From positions 1 to 38,458 of the forward strand of contig JAUUSS010000009.1 in assembly GCA_030841765.1 (NCBI GenBank): a stretch of DNA of 38,458 nucleotides, in the 5' to 3' direction. The position numbers and the translations under genes were made by a program. This document shows positions 9,920 through 19,036 of this stretch, piece by piece; the first letter of the stretch is position 1, and each line of letters opens with the position of its first letter. The DNA is from Collinsella aerofaciens. GTDB lineage: Bacteria; Actinomycetota; Coriobacteriia; Coriobacteriales; Coriobacteriaceae. Below the pieces are notes generated by a model. It was not told the DNA's origin. It ran no database searches and saw only the letters and a list, made by a program, of their open reading frames with translations.

Positions 9920-11947
9920 CTACGGGCGCTCGTTGGGGGCCAGGCGATGCATCTTGTTCACGGCCTTGAACTTGGTGAACAGCGGCACGTACTCAAAGCT
10001 CACGTTGGAGTTCTCCAGGCCATACCAGCGTGCAGGCGTGCCGGCGGCGCGGCGGATGATGTACTTGAGCGTGATGGCCGTACGCTCGCTCGGCTCCACA
10101 TCGCTTTCGGGCGCCAGAAGCTTACGAATCAGGATGAACTTGAACGTGCCGATGTTACCCGGATCCCTGTAGACCGAGTAGTCATGCGTCTGCGGCGGCA
10201 GCTCGCCGGTGGCAGCCAGGTCCTGAACAACCTGACGCAGGTAGGCATTAACGCGCTGGTTGATCTTGTAGCCCAGGTACAGATGCACGCGGAACACGTA
10301 GTCGGTGCCGAACGTCTCGACCGAATAGGCAAAGGTGTGCGGTTCGTCCATGGTCTCGACATTCACAAACCACCAGGCGCGGGCGCGCTTGGGATGCTTG
10401 TCCAAAATCGAATAGACGATATCGCGGTCGATGTAGTCGGTATGGGTGTCCTTGGTCAGGTACACGATGTTGTCACTCATACGCTCGTAACGGTCGTCGT
10501 CGCGCAGGCGCTTGAGCTGCGGCAGGTAGCTGCGCAGCGGCAGCAGCGTAAACTGGCGCTGCTCGACCGCCGTGCCGTTGTACCAGCACACCATAATGCC
10601 CATGATGAGCATGGCCATCAAAATGGTGAAATAGCCACCGTGGAAGAACTTGGTAAGCGAGCTCACAAAGAAGAAGCCCTCGAGCATGAGGAAGAACGCA
10701 ACGAAGATATACGGGGCAATCTTAAGGCCGCGATCAACATGCAAGTAGAAGAAGAGCAGCAGCGTCGTGCACATCATGGTCAGGGTAATCGCCAAGCCGT
10801 AGGCGGCCTCCATGTGCGCCGAGCTCTGGAACAGCAGCACCACGATGACGCAGCCCACAAGCATGACGTTGTTGACCATGGGAATATAGAGCTGGCCCTT
10901 GGTCTCGGCAGGATAGAAGACCTGCATGTGCGGCATGAGGTCCAGGCGACTGGCCTCGGACACCAACGAGAATGCGCCGGTGATGAGCGCCTGCGAGGCA
11001 ATGATGGCCGCGACGGTGGAAAGGCCGACGGCAAAGGGACGCAGGCCCGGGGCGAGCATCTGGTAGAACGGGTTGAGGTCGGCAATGCCCATGAGCTCGG
11101 GGTTGGCAGCGTTGTTCATAAGCCAAGCGCCCTGGCCCATATAGGACAGCAGCAAGCAGCACTTAACGAACGGCCAGGTTGCGTAGATGTTGCCGCGGCC
11201 CACGTGGCCCATGTCGGAATAGAGCGCCTCGGCACCGGTAGTGGCAAGGAAGCAGCTGCCCAGAATCATGATGCCTGCATGGTTGTTGGGGCTCAACAAA
11301 AAGCCGATGCCGCGCAGCGGGTTGAGGCACAGCAGCACCGCGGGGTGCTGGAAGACAAAGAACAGACCCGTACCGCCCAGGAACAGAAACCACAGCGTCA
11401 TGATGGGGCCAAAGGCACGGCCGATCTTGGCCGTGCCGATGCGCTGCACCAAGAAGAGCACAATGATGATGGCAAGCGTGATGGCCACGACGCGGCCCTG
11501 ATCGTCGCCCAGCACGGCATGGACTGCCGGGATGGTGCGCAGGCCCTCGATGGCCGTGGTAACGGTAACGGCAGGTGTCAGGATGCCGTCGGCGAGCAGC
11601 GCGGCGCCACCCAGCATGGCGGGGATGATGAGCCACTTGCCGCAACGCTTGACCAGGCTGTACAGGGCAAAGATACCGCCCTCGCCGTGGTTGTCGGCGC
11701 GCAGCGAGATCAGCACGTACTTGACGGTCGTCAGCAGCGTGACCGTCCACACGACAAGGGAGAGCGCGCCGAGCACGAACTCCTCCGTGACGCTTCCGAT
11801 GCCGCCGTTGCCGGCAACGAGCGCCTTGGTTACATACATGGGGCTGGTGCCGATATCGCCGTACACCACGCCCAGCGTGACGAGCATCGCCGAGATGCTC
11901 ACAGGAATCGCAGCGTGCGAGGCTGCCTCCTTGGCCTTTTGTTCCAT
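9920..11947 (-). CDS. kup: Kup-family potassium uptake permease
   Basis: Low-affinity potassium/proton symporter of the KUP/HAK/KT family, inner membrane. The 675-residue protein has the signature VVYGDIGTSPMYV near the N-terminus, about twelve hydrophobic segments over the first ~450 residues (including LLADGILTPAVTVTTAIEGL and ILGSCFLATTGAEALYSDMGH) and a hydrophilic C-terminal domain of about 220 residues, as expected. ATG 11947 is preceded by GGGAGGA; six extra upstream codons begin with TTG and overlap that ribosome site. First gene of a leftward block continuing into a small membrane protein and, beyond a terminator-like palindrome, kdpD-kdpE. A c-di-AMP or KdpE control is plausible but nothing in the sequence proves it. 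Confidence 0.96.
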   Translation of the reverse strand: MEQKAKEAASHAAIPVSISAMLVTLGVVYGDIGTSPMYVTKALVAGNGGIGSVTEEFVLGALSLVVWTVTLLTTVKYVLISLRADNHGEGGIFALYSLVKRCGKWLIIPAMLGGAALLADGILTPAVTVTTAIEGLRTIPAVHAVLGDDQGRVVAITLAIIIVLFLVQRIGTAKIGRAFGPIMTLWFLFLGGTGLFFVFQHPAVLLCLNPLRGIGFLLSPNNHAGIMILGSCFLATTGAEALYSDMGHVGRGNIYATWPFVKCCLLLSYMGQGAWLMNNAANPELMGIADLNPFYQMLAPGLRPFAVGLSTVAAIIASQALITGAFSLVSEASRLDLMPHMQVFYPAETKGQLYIPMVNNVMLVGCVIVVLLFQSSAHMEAAYGLAITLTMMCTTLLLFFYLHVDRGLKIAPYIFVAFFLMLEGFFFVSSLTKFFHGGYFTILMAMLIMGIMVCWYNGTAVEQRQFTLLPLRSYLPQLKRLRDDDRYERMSDNIVYLTKDTHTDYIDRDIVYSILDKHPKRARAWWFVNVETMDEPHTFAYSVETFGTDYVFRVHLYLGYKINQRVNAYLRQVVQDLAATGELPPQTHDYSVYRDPGNIGTFKFILIRKLLAPESDVEPSERTAITLKYIIRRAAGTPARWYGLENSNVSFEYVPLFTKFKAVNKMHRLAPNERP

Positions 11948-12072
11948 AAGCCGGTTTCCTCCCAACTTTAATGTTCGAAGGGATTATAGATAATCGGCCC
12001 ATGTTTGAATGGCACTGTTTTCCCAGCTAGATAAACATTTATACGGCCTTTAGGCTACCGCGGCGATATGGA

Positions 12073-12103
12073 ATGTGACAAAGGGACGGTCCCTTTGTCA
12101 CAT
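12073..12103. repeat. Near-perfect 31-bp palindrome centred on GGGACGGTCCC
   Basis: Arms 12073-12087 and 12089-12103 (ATGTGACAAAGGGAC and exact complement) with a single central base. It lies four bases beyond the nitroreductase stop codon and probably acts as a transcript end. It shares the ACAAAGGG(G)AC core with the palindrome at 9578-9617. Confidence 0.7.
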
Positions 12104-12106
12104 CCG

Positions 12107-12955
12107 TCATTTTCCGAGCCAATTTTTGAACCACCACTCCATGGAGCGGCTCATCTCGGCCATAAAGGGACTGGTGTGCTTGCGGGTATAGATATCCGCG
12201 ACGCGCTCCCCCACCTCGCGGGCGTGCGGACGGAACATCGCGTCCATCTCGTCCACCTGCGCGTCCATGGTCGCGGCATCCGCACGGCAGTAGCGCTCCT
12301 CGTGCACCAGGTTCACCACGGGATGTGCGATCGCCGGACGCTCCTTACGGGGCGTGCCGATGATGAGCATCGATAGCGGCATGGTATAGGGCGGCAGATC
12401 GAGCAGCTCGGCAACTTCCTCGGCATTCTCGACGATATCACCGATATAGCAGCTCCCCAGGCCCAGGGCCTCGGCGGCAACCACGGCGTTTTGCGCGGCG
12501 ATCACGGCATCCTGAGCCGCGATGGCAAAGTCGCCCAAACCCGGCGCGCGGCGGGGCGCCTTGCCCGTGCGCTCGACAAACTCGGGCTCAAAGCAGCCCA
12601 CGTGCTCAAACAGATCGATCCACTTGGCATAATCGACCACAAATATAAGTGCCCAGGGCGCCTTGGCAATCATGGGCTGGTGATCGCACAGGTCGGCGAG
12701 GCGGTCCAGCGTAGCCTGCTCGCGAATGCTTACGATGGAATACATCATCATGGCGCCCGCCGACGGCGCGCGACTCGCCGCATGCAAAATTGCCGCCCGC
12801 TGCTCGTCGGTCACCGCCACGGGACGGTCGTCGTCATCACGCGCGAAGGCACGCGTGGAGGAACGGTGCTCCAACGTGTCCAGCACCGCATTGCCCGTGG
12901 TCTCGACCGGATAGCCACACGTATCCACAGCCTTGGTGCAAACCTGCTCGTTCAT
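12107..12955 (-). CDS. Nitroreductase-family flavoprotein
   Basis: FMN-dependent NAD(P)H oxidoreductase of the nitroreductase superfamily, cytoplasmic, 282 residues. The family signatures are the phosphate-binding HRSSTRAF (about 30-37), ASRAPSAGAMMMYSI (about 61-75), APWALIFVVD and the GLGSCYIGDI helix-strand (about 164-173) followed by LSMLIIGTPRKERP. The C-terminal ~50 residues (dense in acidic and aromatic residues, WWFKNWL) extend beyond the core and resemble the FRP/NfsA-like arm. The substrate is unknown. GAGGATGAGG lies before ATG 12955. Divergent from the LTA-synthase-family gene; a 214-bp gap separates them in which no certain promoter was recognised. Confidence 0.9.
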   Translation of the reverse strand: MNEQVCTKAVDTCGYPVETTGNAVLDTLEHRSSTRAFARDDDDRPVAVTDEQRAAILHAASRAPSAGAMMMYSIVSIREQATLDRLADLCDHQPMIAKAPWALIFVVDYAKWIDLFEHVGCFEPEFVERTGKAPRRAPGLGDFAIAAQDAVIAAQNAVVAAEALGLGSCYIGDIVENAEEVAELLDLPPYTMPLSMLIIGTPRKERPAIAHPVVNLVHEERYCRADAATMDAQVDEMDAMFRPHAREVGERVADIYTRKHTSPFMAEMSRSMEWWFKNWLGK

Positions 12956-13169
12956 CGCCTCATCCTCGCTAATTCTTTAAGAAGCCTTTACGTTTCCGTG
13001 TAATTCCCGTCCATTATCGCGCAGGTCGCCACTACATTGCGCCACACCGCCACACGTGCGCGTTAATATGGCTGGTTGTTGTGCGCAGACACCAATTGCA
13101 GCGCATATCTTGGTAACAATCGGGTAAACCCCCGCTTTCGTAGGTTTTAAGTTTGTGAGGAGTCTCAGC

Positions 13170-15470
13170 ATGTTCGCTGCCGCCATCTCGCTCGTCGGTC
13201 TTGCGGCGACCGTCTACCTTGTCTTGCGCGAGGCCAAGGCCATTCGCGCTCAGTCGGGCACCGTTGCCAAAAGCGCTCTTGGGTGGAGCGTCGCCTTCGG
13301 CCTGTTCCAGGTCTTTTTGACCGTTTGGGGCGCCATTGGCCTCGTCGCCCAAAACGAGCCGCTCGCCTTTGTGATGCTCATCCTGACCAACGCCATCCTC
13401 ACCGGCTGCGCTTGGGCCAGCATCGCACGCGACCGCATCGCCCCGCGCGTCTTTGCGTTCGCCGCGCCCGACGCCCCCGCCCCCACCGGCAAGCTCGCCC
13501 GTCTGCGCGGCGCCTTTGTGGGCAAGCCACTCGTCGCCGCCGTCCTGTGTCTGCTGCTCGCCGGCGTCTTTGCGCTGCTGGGCATGGAAGTCTCGTCCAA
13601 CCACGACTTTACCTGGGTCTACCCCCTGTGCATCCTGCTCGAGTGGGCCATCATCACCGTGCTCATGACCGGCTTGTTCTTCCTGTTCCAGCGCCACGGC
13701 GCAGCTCCGGCCGTCCTGGCCTTCGCCCTCTTTATCCTGGGCATTGCCGAGTTCTTCGTCATCACGTTTAAATCCATGCCCATCCAGCCGGGCGACCTTT
13801 CGGCCATCTCCACCGCCGCCGCGGTCGCCGGCACCGGCTACACCTTCTCGATCTCACTGTTCTGCGTGCTGTCCATGGGCTTTACCGCCATCGCCATGCT
13901 GCTGTGCGAGTACGCCGGCCTGGTGGCACCGCACCGTCAGAAGGGCGCCGCCAACGCCAAGCGCATGCTGCTCACCAACCTGCTCGTGGCGGTGCTGTGC
14001 CTGGGCGGCGTGACCGCGCATGTCACGCTCATCGACTACTACAACACCCTCGGCATCACCGTCTACACCTGGCGCCCGCTCGAGAGCTACTGGCGCGAGG
14101 GCTACCTGCCCGCTTTCATTAGCGCAGCGCAGTCCATCAAGCCGCCCAAACCCGCCGACTACTCCGTCGACGATGCCAAGGCCACGCTCAAAAAGTACGC
14201 CAAGGCCTACGACAAGTCCGACGCCGCCAAGAGTGACGAGCGCACCGCCGCAAAGGAGCAGTTCGACAGCGAGAAGCCCACGGTCATCGCCATCATGAAC
14301 GAGACCTTCTCGGATCTGTCGATCTACCAGAACATGCGCGCCGGCTACGAGGGTCCGCAGTACTTTAAGAACCTGTCCAACTGCCTCAGCCGCGGCAAGC
14401 TCTACGTGAGCGCCTACGGCGGCGGCACCGCCAATACCGAGTTTGAGTTTATGACCGGCAACTCCATGGCCAACCTGGGCTCGGGCGTGTACCCCTACAC
14501 CATCTACAACATGGAAACGACCGGGAATCTGGCAGAGCAGTTCAAGTCGCTCGGCTATTCCACCACCGCCATGCACCCCAACCACGCGACCAACTGGAAC
14601 CGCGAGAACGTGTACAAGGACTTTGGCTTTGACCAGTTCCTGTCCATCAACGATTTCCAGGGCGCCGATACCCTGCGCGGTATGGTGACCGACCAGGCTA
14701 CCTACGACAAGATTCTTGAGCTGCTCGACCAGAACGCCGATCCGCAGTTTATCTTCGACGTGACCATGCAGAACCACTCGGGCTACGACACGGGCCTGCT
14801 GCCGGTCGACAAGCAGATGCACCTGAATATCGACACGACCGATCTGGACGCCAAGACCGTCGAGGACGGCACGCTCTCCGATGTCGACGAGTATGTCTCG
14901 TGCATCGAGCAGTCCGACCAGGCGCTGCGTTACTTCCTCAACGCCCTGAACAAACTCGATCGCAAGGTGGTCGTGGTGTTCTGGGGCGACCATCAGCCGT
15001 TCTTCCCGTCCAAGTTCAACGACAAGTGGTTTACCGACGAGGACGACGCCACCCACCAGGAGCGCCTGTGGCAGACCGATTACATCATCTGGGCCAACTA
15101 CGACGTTGCCGGCTGCGACCAGACGAGCGAGATCGATGACCTGTCCACCAACTACCTGTCCACGCAGCTTATGCAGCTGATCGGCGCCCCGCCGACCGAC
15201 TACCAGAAGGCGCACATGACGCTGCGCGAGTCGCTGCCCGCCATTAACTCGGTCGGCTACGAGGACGCCAGCCTGCGCTGGGCGCTCTCCTCCAACGTCA
15301 CCGGTGACGACGCTGCCGCCGCTGCCGCCACCAAGGCGCGCGAGGATTACGCCAAGATGCAGTACTACGAGATGTTCCGCGACGGCAAGAACGTCTATAC
15401 CGAGCACTTCCAGACCGAGGCCAACGAAACCGACCCCAACCTGGCGCCGGGAACAACCAAGATCAAGTAG
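13170..15470 (+). CDS. LTA-synthase-family membrane sulfatase (polyglycerol-phosphate or phosphoglycerol transferase)
   Basis: Membrane enzyme of the alkaline phosphatase/sulfatase superfamily, LtaS branch, which transfers glycerol-phosphate from phosphatidylglycerol onto cell-surface glycolipid or glycan. About 290 N-terminal residues form several hydrophobic segments (at least six), followed by an extracellular catalytic domain: metal ligand E378 in AIMNETFSDL, nucleophile T420 in AYGGGTANTEFEFMTG, HPNHATNWNRENVYKDFGFDQF, TMQNHSGYD and WGDHQPF (D607, H608). All catalytic residues of the family appear present. The 766-residue length is larger than the ~650 of LtaS. ATG 13170 follows TGAGGAG at 13155-13161; the in-frame upstream codons overlap that site. 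The exact polymer made is not determinable here. Confidence 0.92.
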   Translation: MFAAAISLVGLAATVYLVLREAKAIRAQSGTVAKSALGWSVAFGLFQVFLTVWGAIGLVAQNEPLAFVMLILTNAILTGCAWASIARDRIAPRVFAFAAPDAPAPTGKLARLRGAFVGKPLVAAVLCLLLAGVFALLGMEVSSNHDFTWVYPLCILLEWAIITVLMTGLFFLFQRHGAAPAVLAFALFILGIAEFFVITFKSMPIQPGDLSAISTAAAVAGTGYTFSISLFCVLSMGFTAIAMLLCEYAGLVAPHRQKGAANAKRMLLTNLLVAVLCLGGVTAHVTLIDYYNTLGITVYTWRPLESYWREGYLPAFISAAQSIKPPKPADYSVDDAKATLKKYAKAYDKSDAAKSDERTAAKEQFDSEKPTVIAIMNETFSDLSIYQNMRAGYEGPQYFKNLSNCLSRGKLYVSAYGGGTANTEFEFMTGNSMANLGSGVYPYTIYNMETTGNLAEQFKSLGYSTTAMHPNHATNWNRENVYKDFGFDQFLSINDFQGADTLRGMVTDQATYDKILELLDQNADPQFIFDVTMQNHSGYDTGLLPVDKQMHLNIDTTDLDAKTVEDGTLSDVDEYVSCIEQSDQALRYFLNALNKLDRKVVVVFWGDHQPFFPSKFNDKWFTDEDDATHQERLWQTDYIIWANYDVAGCDQTSEIDDLSTNYLSTQLMQLIGAPPTDYQKAHMTLRESLPAINSVGYEDASLRWALSSNVTGDDAAAAAATKAREDYAKMQYYEMFRDGKNVYTEHFQTEANETDPNLAPGTTKIK

Positions 15471-15489
15471 CGACACGTCTTAACTGGTT

Positions 15490-15620
15490 CGTCTGCCCGG
15501 CGGCGCGGAACGTAAGGTTCCCTGCTCGGACAGTCCTGCTCGCACGGAGAGCACATTAAGTGCTCTCCGGCTCGTGCGGAACTCGCGATGAACCTTACGT
15601 TCCGCGTCGCCGGGCAGACG
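15490..15620 (-). repeat. Dispersed palindromic repeat family A, copy 1
   Basis: Read on the minus strand this contains TTCATCGCGAGTTCCGCACG, a stem-loop with a CACTTAATGTG centre (15546-15568) and a CAGGACTGTCCGAGCAGG tail; copies 2 (20583-20656) and 3 (38403-38458) share these parts. In this copy 30-bp outer arms at 15490-15519 and 15591-15620 also pair with a single mismatch. The gap between the sulfatase and the surface protein (15471-15842) holds this element, hairpin 15677-15697, a family B unit and a terminator, with no gene. Confidence 0.8.
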
Positions 15621-15676
15621 CCTCGGTGTTGAAGCGCGGCTTGTCATGGGGGCATCTGCTGAACATATATAAGTTG

Positions 15677-15705
15677 AAGGCCACGTCATGCGGCCTTGTT
15701 TGTAT
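15677..15705 (+). terminator. Short hairpin followed by TTGTTTG
   Basis: AAGGCC at 15677-15682 pairs with GGCCTT at 15692-15697, followed by a modest T-rich tail on the plus strand. It is a possible end of the LTA-synthase-family transcript; weak. Confidence 0.35.
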
Positions 15706-15707
15706 CC

Positions 15708-15753
15708 GGAAAGCGTGTCCCGGAATTCTTGTCTGGAATGGGATGCAGTTTCC
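15708..15753. repeat. Isolated unit of repeat family B
   Basis: GGAAAGCGTGTCCC at 15708-15721 faces GGGATGCAGTTTCC at 15740-15753, the same inverted word pair that makes up the tandem array at 20056-20497. Confidence 0.75.
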
Positions 15754-15776
15754 GCTTGCGGAGTCTCCACTCAACA

Positions 15777-15817
15777 GAAAACCCGGGTGGCCTGTTTTTT
15801 GGCTACCCGGGTTTTTG
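15777..15817. terminator. Bidirectional terminator, ACCCGGGT stem
   Basis: ACCCGGGTGGCC at 15781-15792 pairs with GGCTACCCGGGT at 15801-15812, with AAA before and TTTTT after, so it can act on both strands. It ends the leftward surface protein gene. Confidence 0.8.
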
Positions 15818-15842
15818 GGTTGTCGATATGTTCGACTGGCTA

Positions 15843-17552
15843 CTAGTGGGTCTTGCGGCGCTTGATCAGCATGATGAGGGCTATCACTACGAGCGTTGCT
15901 CCCGCTGCTGCTGCGGTGGCGACTAGGGCGAATGTTTGGTCGCCGGTGTTTACGAGGTTCTTCGCTGTGGTCGTAGTCTTGACCTTGGTGTCGGTCTTAG
16001 CTCCGTTGTCGGACTTGGGCTTGTCCGGGTTCGTCGGGGTCTCAGGAGTCTCGGGGTCCTTTGAGCCTTCGGAATCGGTTGGGCCGGCGGTGTTTACCAG
16101 CGTATGGTCCAGGAACTTCTTGGCGCCCGCACTTGCCTGTGAGAACAGGCGGCGCGTGCGGATCGGGGTGGCGTTCACCGTTGTGGGCGCCGTCTCCTCG
16201 GCCTCGATATTCACGAGCGTCGTGCCGGTGTCGAGGCCCACGTCGTTGTATCCCACGTGGCAGTAATACTGCGCACCGTCATCGTCTGCGGTCAGGTCAA
16301 TCTCGAGCTTTGAGGCCGTTCCAGCCGCGAGGTTGCCATCGGCACCCACGAGCTTAAACTCTGTCTCGCCGCGGCCCTTGCGGTACCACATATAGGTCGG
16401 TACCAGCCCTGTTTCGCTATCGTCGGCACCGAGTTGCTTCACATGGCCAATCGCCGAGAGCGTCAGGTGGCTTCCCGCCGTGCGCTCAACCGAAGAGTCG
16501 TATCCAAGATCCGGCCCCTCCGCAGCATCCGCCGCAGGTCCGCTCACGGTCATCGTCATGCCATCGGGCATGGTCTTGACCGTGATGATTGCCGAGCGAA
16601 TACCTGTTTCGGTCGTGGATCCATTCTTAACGGCGGCGATGGCGAATCGATACTCCGTATTGGGCTGCAGACCATCCCACTTGAGCGAGGTCTGCGTGTT
16701 GTCGGCAATCTTCCAGCTATTGACGACCGCATCCGCCGCATTGCTCTGCAGCATGCCCACGCCGTAGCTAAAGCCACTCTTGTTTGCGAGTACATCGTCC
16801 CAGCTAAACGTAACGCTGGTCGAATCGACGGCGTTTGCCGTAAAGCCCGTCACGGCCGGCGCGTCGGGCATCTCGACGTCCTTAACGTCATAGCCCACGA
16901 TCCAGAACTGGTCGGTGTCCTTGGTGCCGAGCTTGTCGCCCGAGTCTGCCTCGAACTTGTCGACATCCACCGCGTTGACGCCCAGACGCCACACAAAACC
17001 GTACTTGCCCTGCGCGGCCTCGGGCAGGTTGTCGACGGTGCCGCCGTATTCGGTCGATTCACTCGAGGAGTTACCCGTAGTAAAGCCGGCGTTGGCACCA
17101 AAGCACAGGCCGCCAAACAACTCGTGCTTTGCGAGCTTCGCGCCCATGACAACGCTGCCGTTCAGCGTCAAGCCGAGCTCGAGCTCCTGCTCCTTGCCCT
17201 CCTCGACTTCGATGGTCTGCTCAATGCTCGCCCCCGACTGCGCGGCGGCGCCGTTAAACCCATCGTGCGTGTAGGCGCGCGTTACGCCAGGCTTGCCCAG
17301 GCCAAAGGAATCCCCAACGGGAGTCTCGCCGTTGAGCGTCGTTTGATAGGTTCCGGGTTCTCCCGACCGGTTGGTCAAAAAGTAGCTGAGCGGCGTCATA
17401 TTGTGCTGTTTGGCAATGCGGTCATAGGCCTCGACATTAACGACCGAGGTCTGCGCGCCGAGCGACACGGGCGCCGCCATCACGCCCTTGCCACCAGTTT
17501 CCTCATTTTCGATCTCATACTCGTAATAGACCATCGGAATCGTGTAGAGCAC
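15843..17552 (-). pseudogene. Surface protein gene, C-terminal part (Fn3, Ig-like, sortase anchor)
   Basis: Third and last frame of a surface protein gene that runs 19926 to 15843. In order it shows a beta-rich region (to about residue 200) with alternating polar/hydrophobic strands, a fibronectin type III-like domain (VTGFTANAVDSTSVTFSWDD to RSAIITVKT), an Ig-like domain (TYMWYRKGRGETEFKLVG to YYCHVGYND), a Pro/Thr/Lys spacer and a cell-wall sorting signal: LVNTG, then a hydrophobic segment and RRKTH. LVNTG departs from canonical LPXTG at the proline. The first sensible residues (DKAVLYTIPMVYYEYE) continue directly from the previous frame, and no ribosome site precedes them, so this is not an independent gene. 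No sortase gene lies in the window. Confidence 0.85.
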
Positions 17553-19036
17553 GGCCTTGTCACCCTCGCCGGCATGCGACTACTTACGCTTGCGCTGACC
17601 GTGCGCTCGCTCCGGTAGTCATAGCATCCCTCGGCGGCAAAATCGACTGAAGCATTCATCGCGACCAGGGGCGGACCGGTCTGCACCTCGACGGCAACGC
17701 CCAACTCGGCGCCAATGGTATAGCCCTGGGATGTCCCCGTGCCCTTTTCCTCTCCGTATGACGTGCCGCCCAACACCAGATAGCCGTATGCCTGCTCCAG
17801 ATCCTCAACATAGGGCGCATCCTGCAGCACGGCAAGCACGCGCGGGTTGGTATAGACCTTGTAGCGGTCCTTGTACGTGATCTTGACGCTGTCGTTGTCG
17901 ACATCGGGCAGCGCGAGCGAGATAAATGTGCCGTAGGTAGTGCCGCGACGGTTGCTCTCGCTAATCACCTGCTCCTCGCCGCGGCGCACCTTTCCGTTCT
18001 CGTCGAGCGAAAAATGCGAGGCGGTCATCCAATAGTAGTCATCGTTCTTGCGCAGGTCCTCGTCGCGGTGCTTGCCCACCACGGCGATAAAGCTCTCGTT
18101 ATAGCGGTCCGAACCCGAGACGCTGCCCGCCTTGACGTCGCTGATCCACACCTGCTCTATACCCTTGTGGTCATGCTTGTTGCTGCTGTTGTATTGCTGA
18201 CCGCTCATGCTCATGGTTCCGACCATGGACCCCAAGCCCTGAGCCCCGCTCTGTGCCGTGTTGCAGGCAAAGTCGCGGAACACATCGCCGCCCACGAGCA
18301 CCTCGTCGACCGCCAGCTGCTCGGACAGGCCGTCAAGGTTGGCAGTGGCAAGGGCAATAGGCGCCAAGGTGCACGGATAGCGCTTATCCTGAGCGCTATC
18401 CTTCCATGCGCTGTTGGGCACATGCATCAGCCCATAGGAGGCGAGGAGCCCGTCTCTGTATTCCTTACAATCGGAAAGCTTGAACTCGCCAGACTCCGAG
18501 TCAAAATACGCGTAGCGGTACAGCGCGCCGTACAGCCCCTTGCTGCCGTCAGAAGCGCCGTAATCAAAAGCGCTGCGTTGCCAGTCATAGCCCGCAAGAA
18601 TAAGGCCCGTGACGGTTTCACCCGTCTTCTTTCCTTCTTCATCGTAGGCGGCAAACGTGCCGAACGTCGCATTCGCAGCGACCATGGTCTTGCCGTTCGC
18701 GGAGAGGGAGATTGCGCCCGCGTCGCCCAGAGCATCGACATGGACGAGCGCACCCTTGGATGCATCCCACGAAAACAGCCCGCAATGCGTCGACTTATCA
18801 ATATTCTTCTTGCCGTAGGGTGCCGAGACCACGATGGCGAGGTCATCGCAAAAATCGCGATCGAGGTCGCCGGCCGCTAGCGAAACGACAGGAGCTGACT
18901 GAAGCTGCGTCCAGGAGTCGTTCCCGCCCTTGTTGTGCGTGGTGTAGTCCGCGGCGTTACCGGCATCGATCTTGACGACGCTTTGCTTCCAGTTGCCGCC
19001 CTCCAAGTCATACATGTCGACTACAGCCTTGCGCAC
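17480..19036 (-). pseudogene. Surface protein gene, central part (FG-GAP/VCBS-like repeats)
   Basis: Second frame of the same gene. True homology begins near 19165, where GDVDGDGVDELFVYAG follows directly, and stays in this frame to about 17580. It carries FG-GAP/VCBS-like calcium-binding stretches (GDVDGDGVDEL, AAGDLDRDFCDDLAIVVSAP, ATANLDGLSEQLAVDEVLVGGDVF), which usually form a beta-propeller in secreted proteins. It ends in VSASVSS, after which the reading frame becomes basic nonsense before a stop at 17480. One base appears lost at each frame junction. An assembly error, rather than a natural mutation, cannot be excluded from the sequence. Confidence 0.82.

Noticed and set aside
9749..11971. 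Plus-strand open frame of 740 codons opposite kup
   Set aside because: Antisense shadow of Kup, which has all family signatures; no ribosome site.
13854..15476. Minus-strand open frame opposite the LTA-synthase-family gene
   Set aside because: Antisense to an enzyme with complete catalytic motifs; Val/Gly-rich shadow composition.
17540..17600. Programmed frameshifting in the surface protein gene
   Set aside because: No slippery heptamer or downstream structure was seen at either junction, and two shifts of the same sign fit base loss or sequencing error better.
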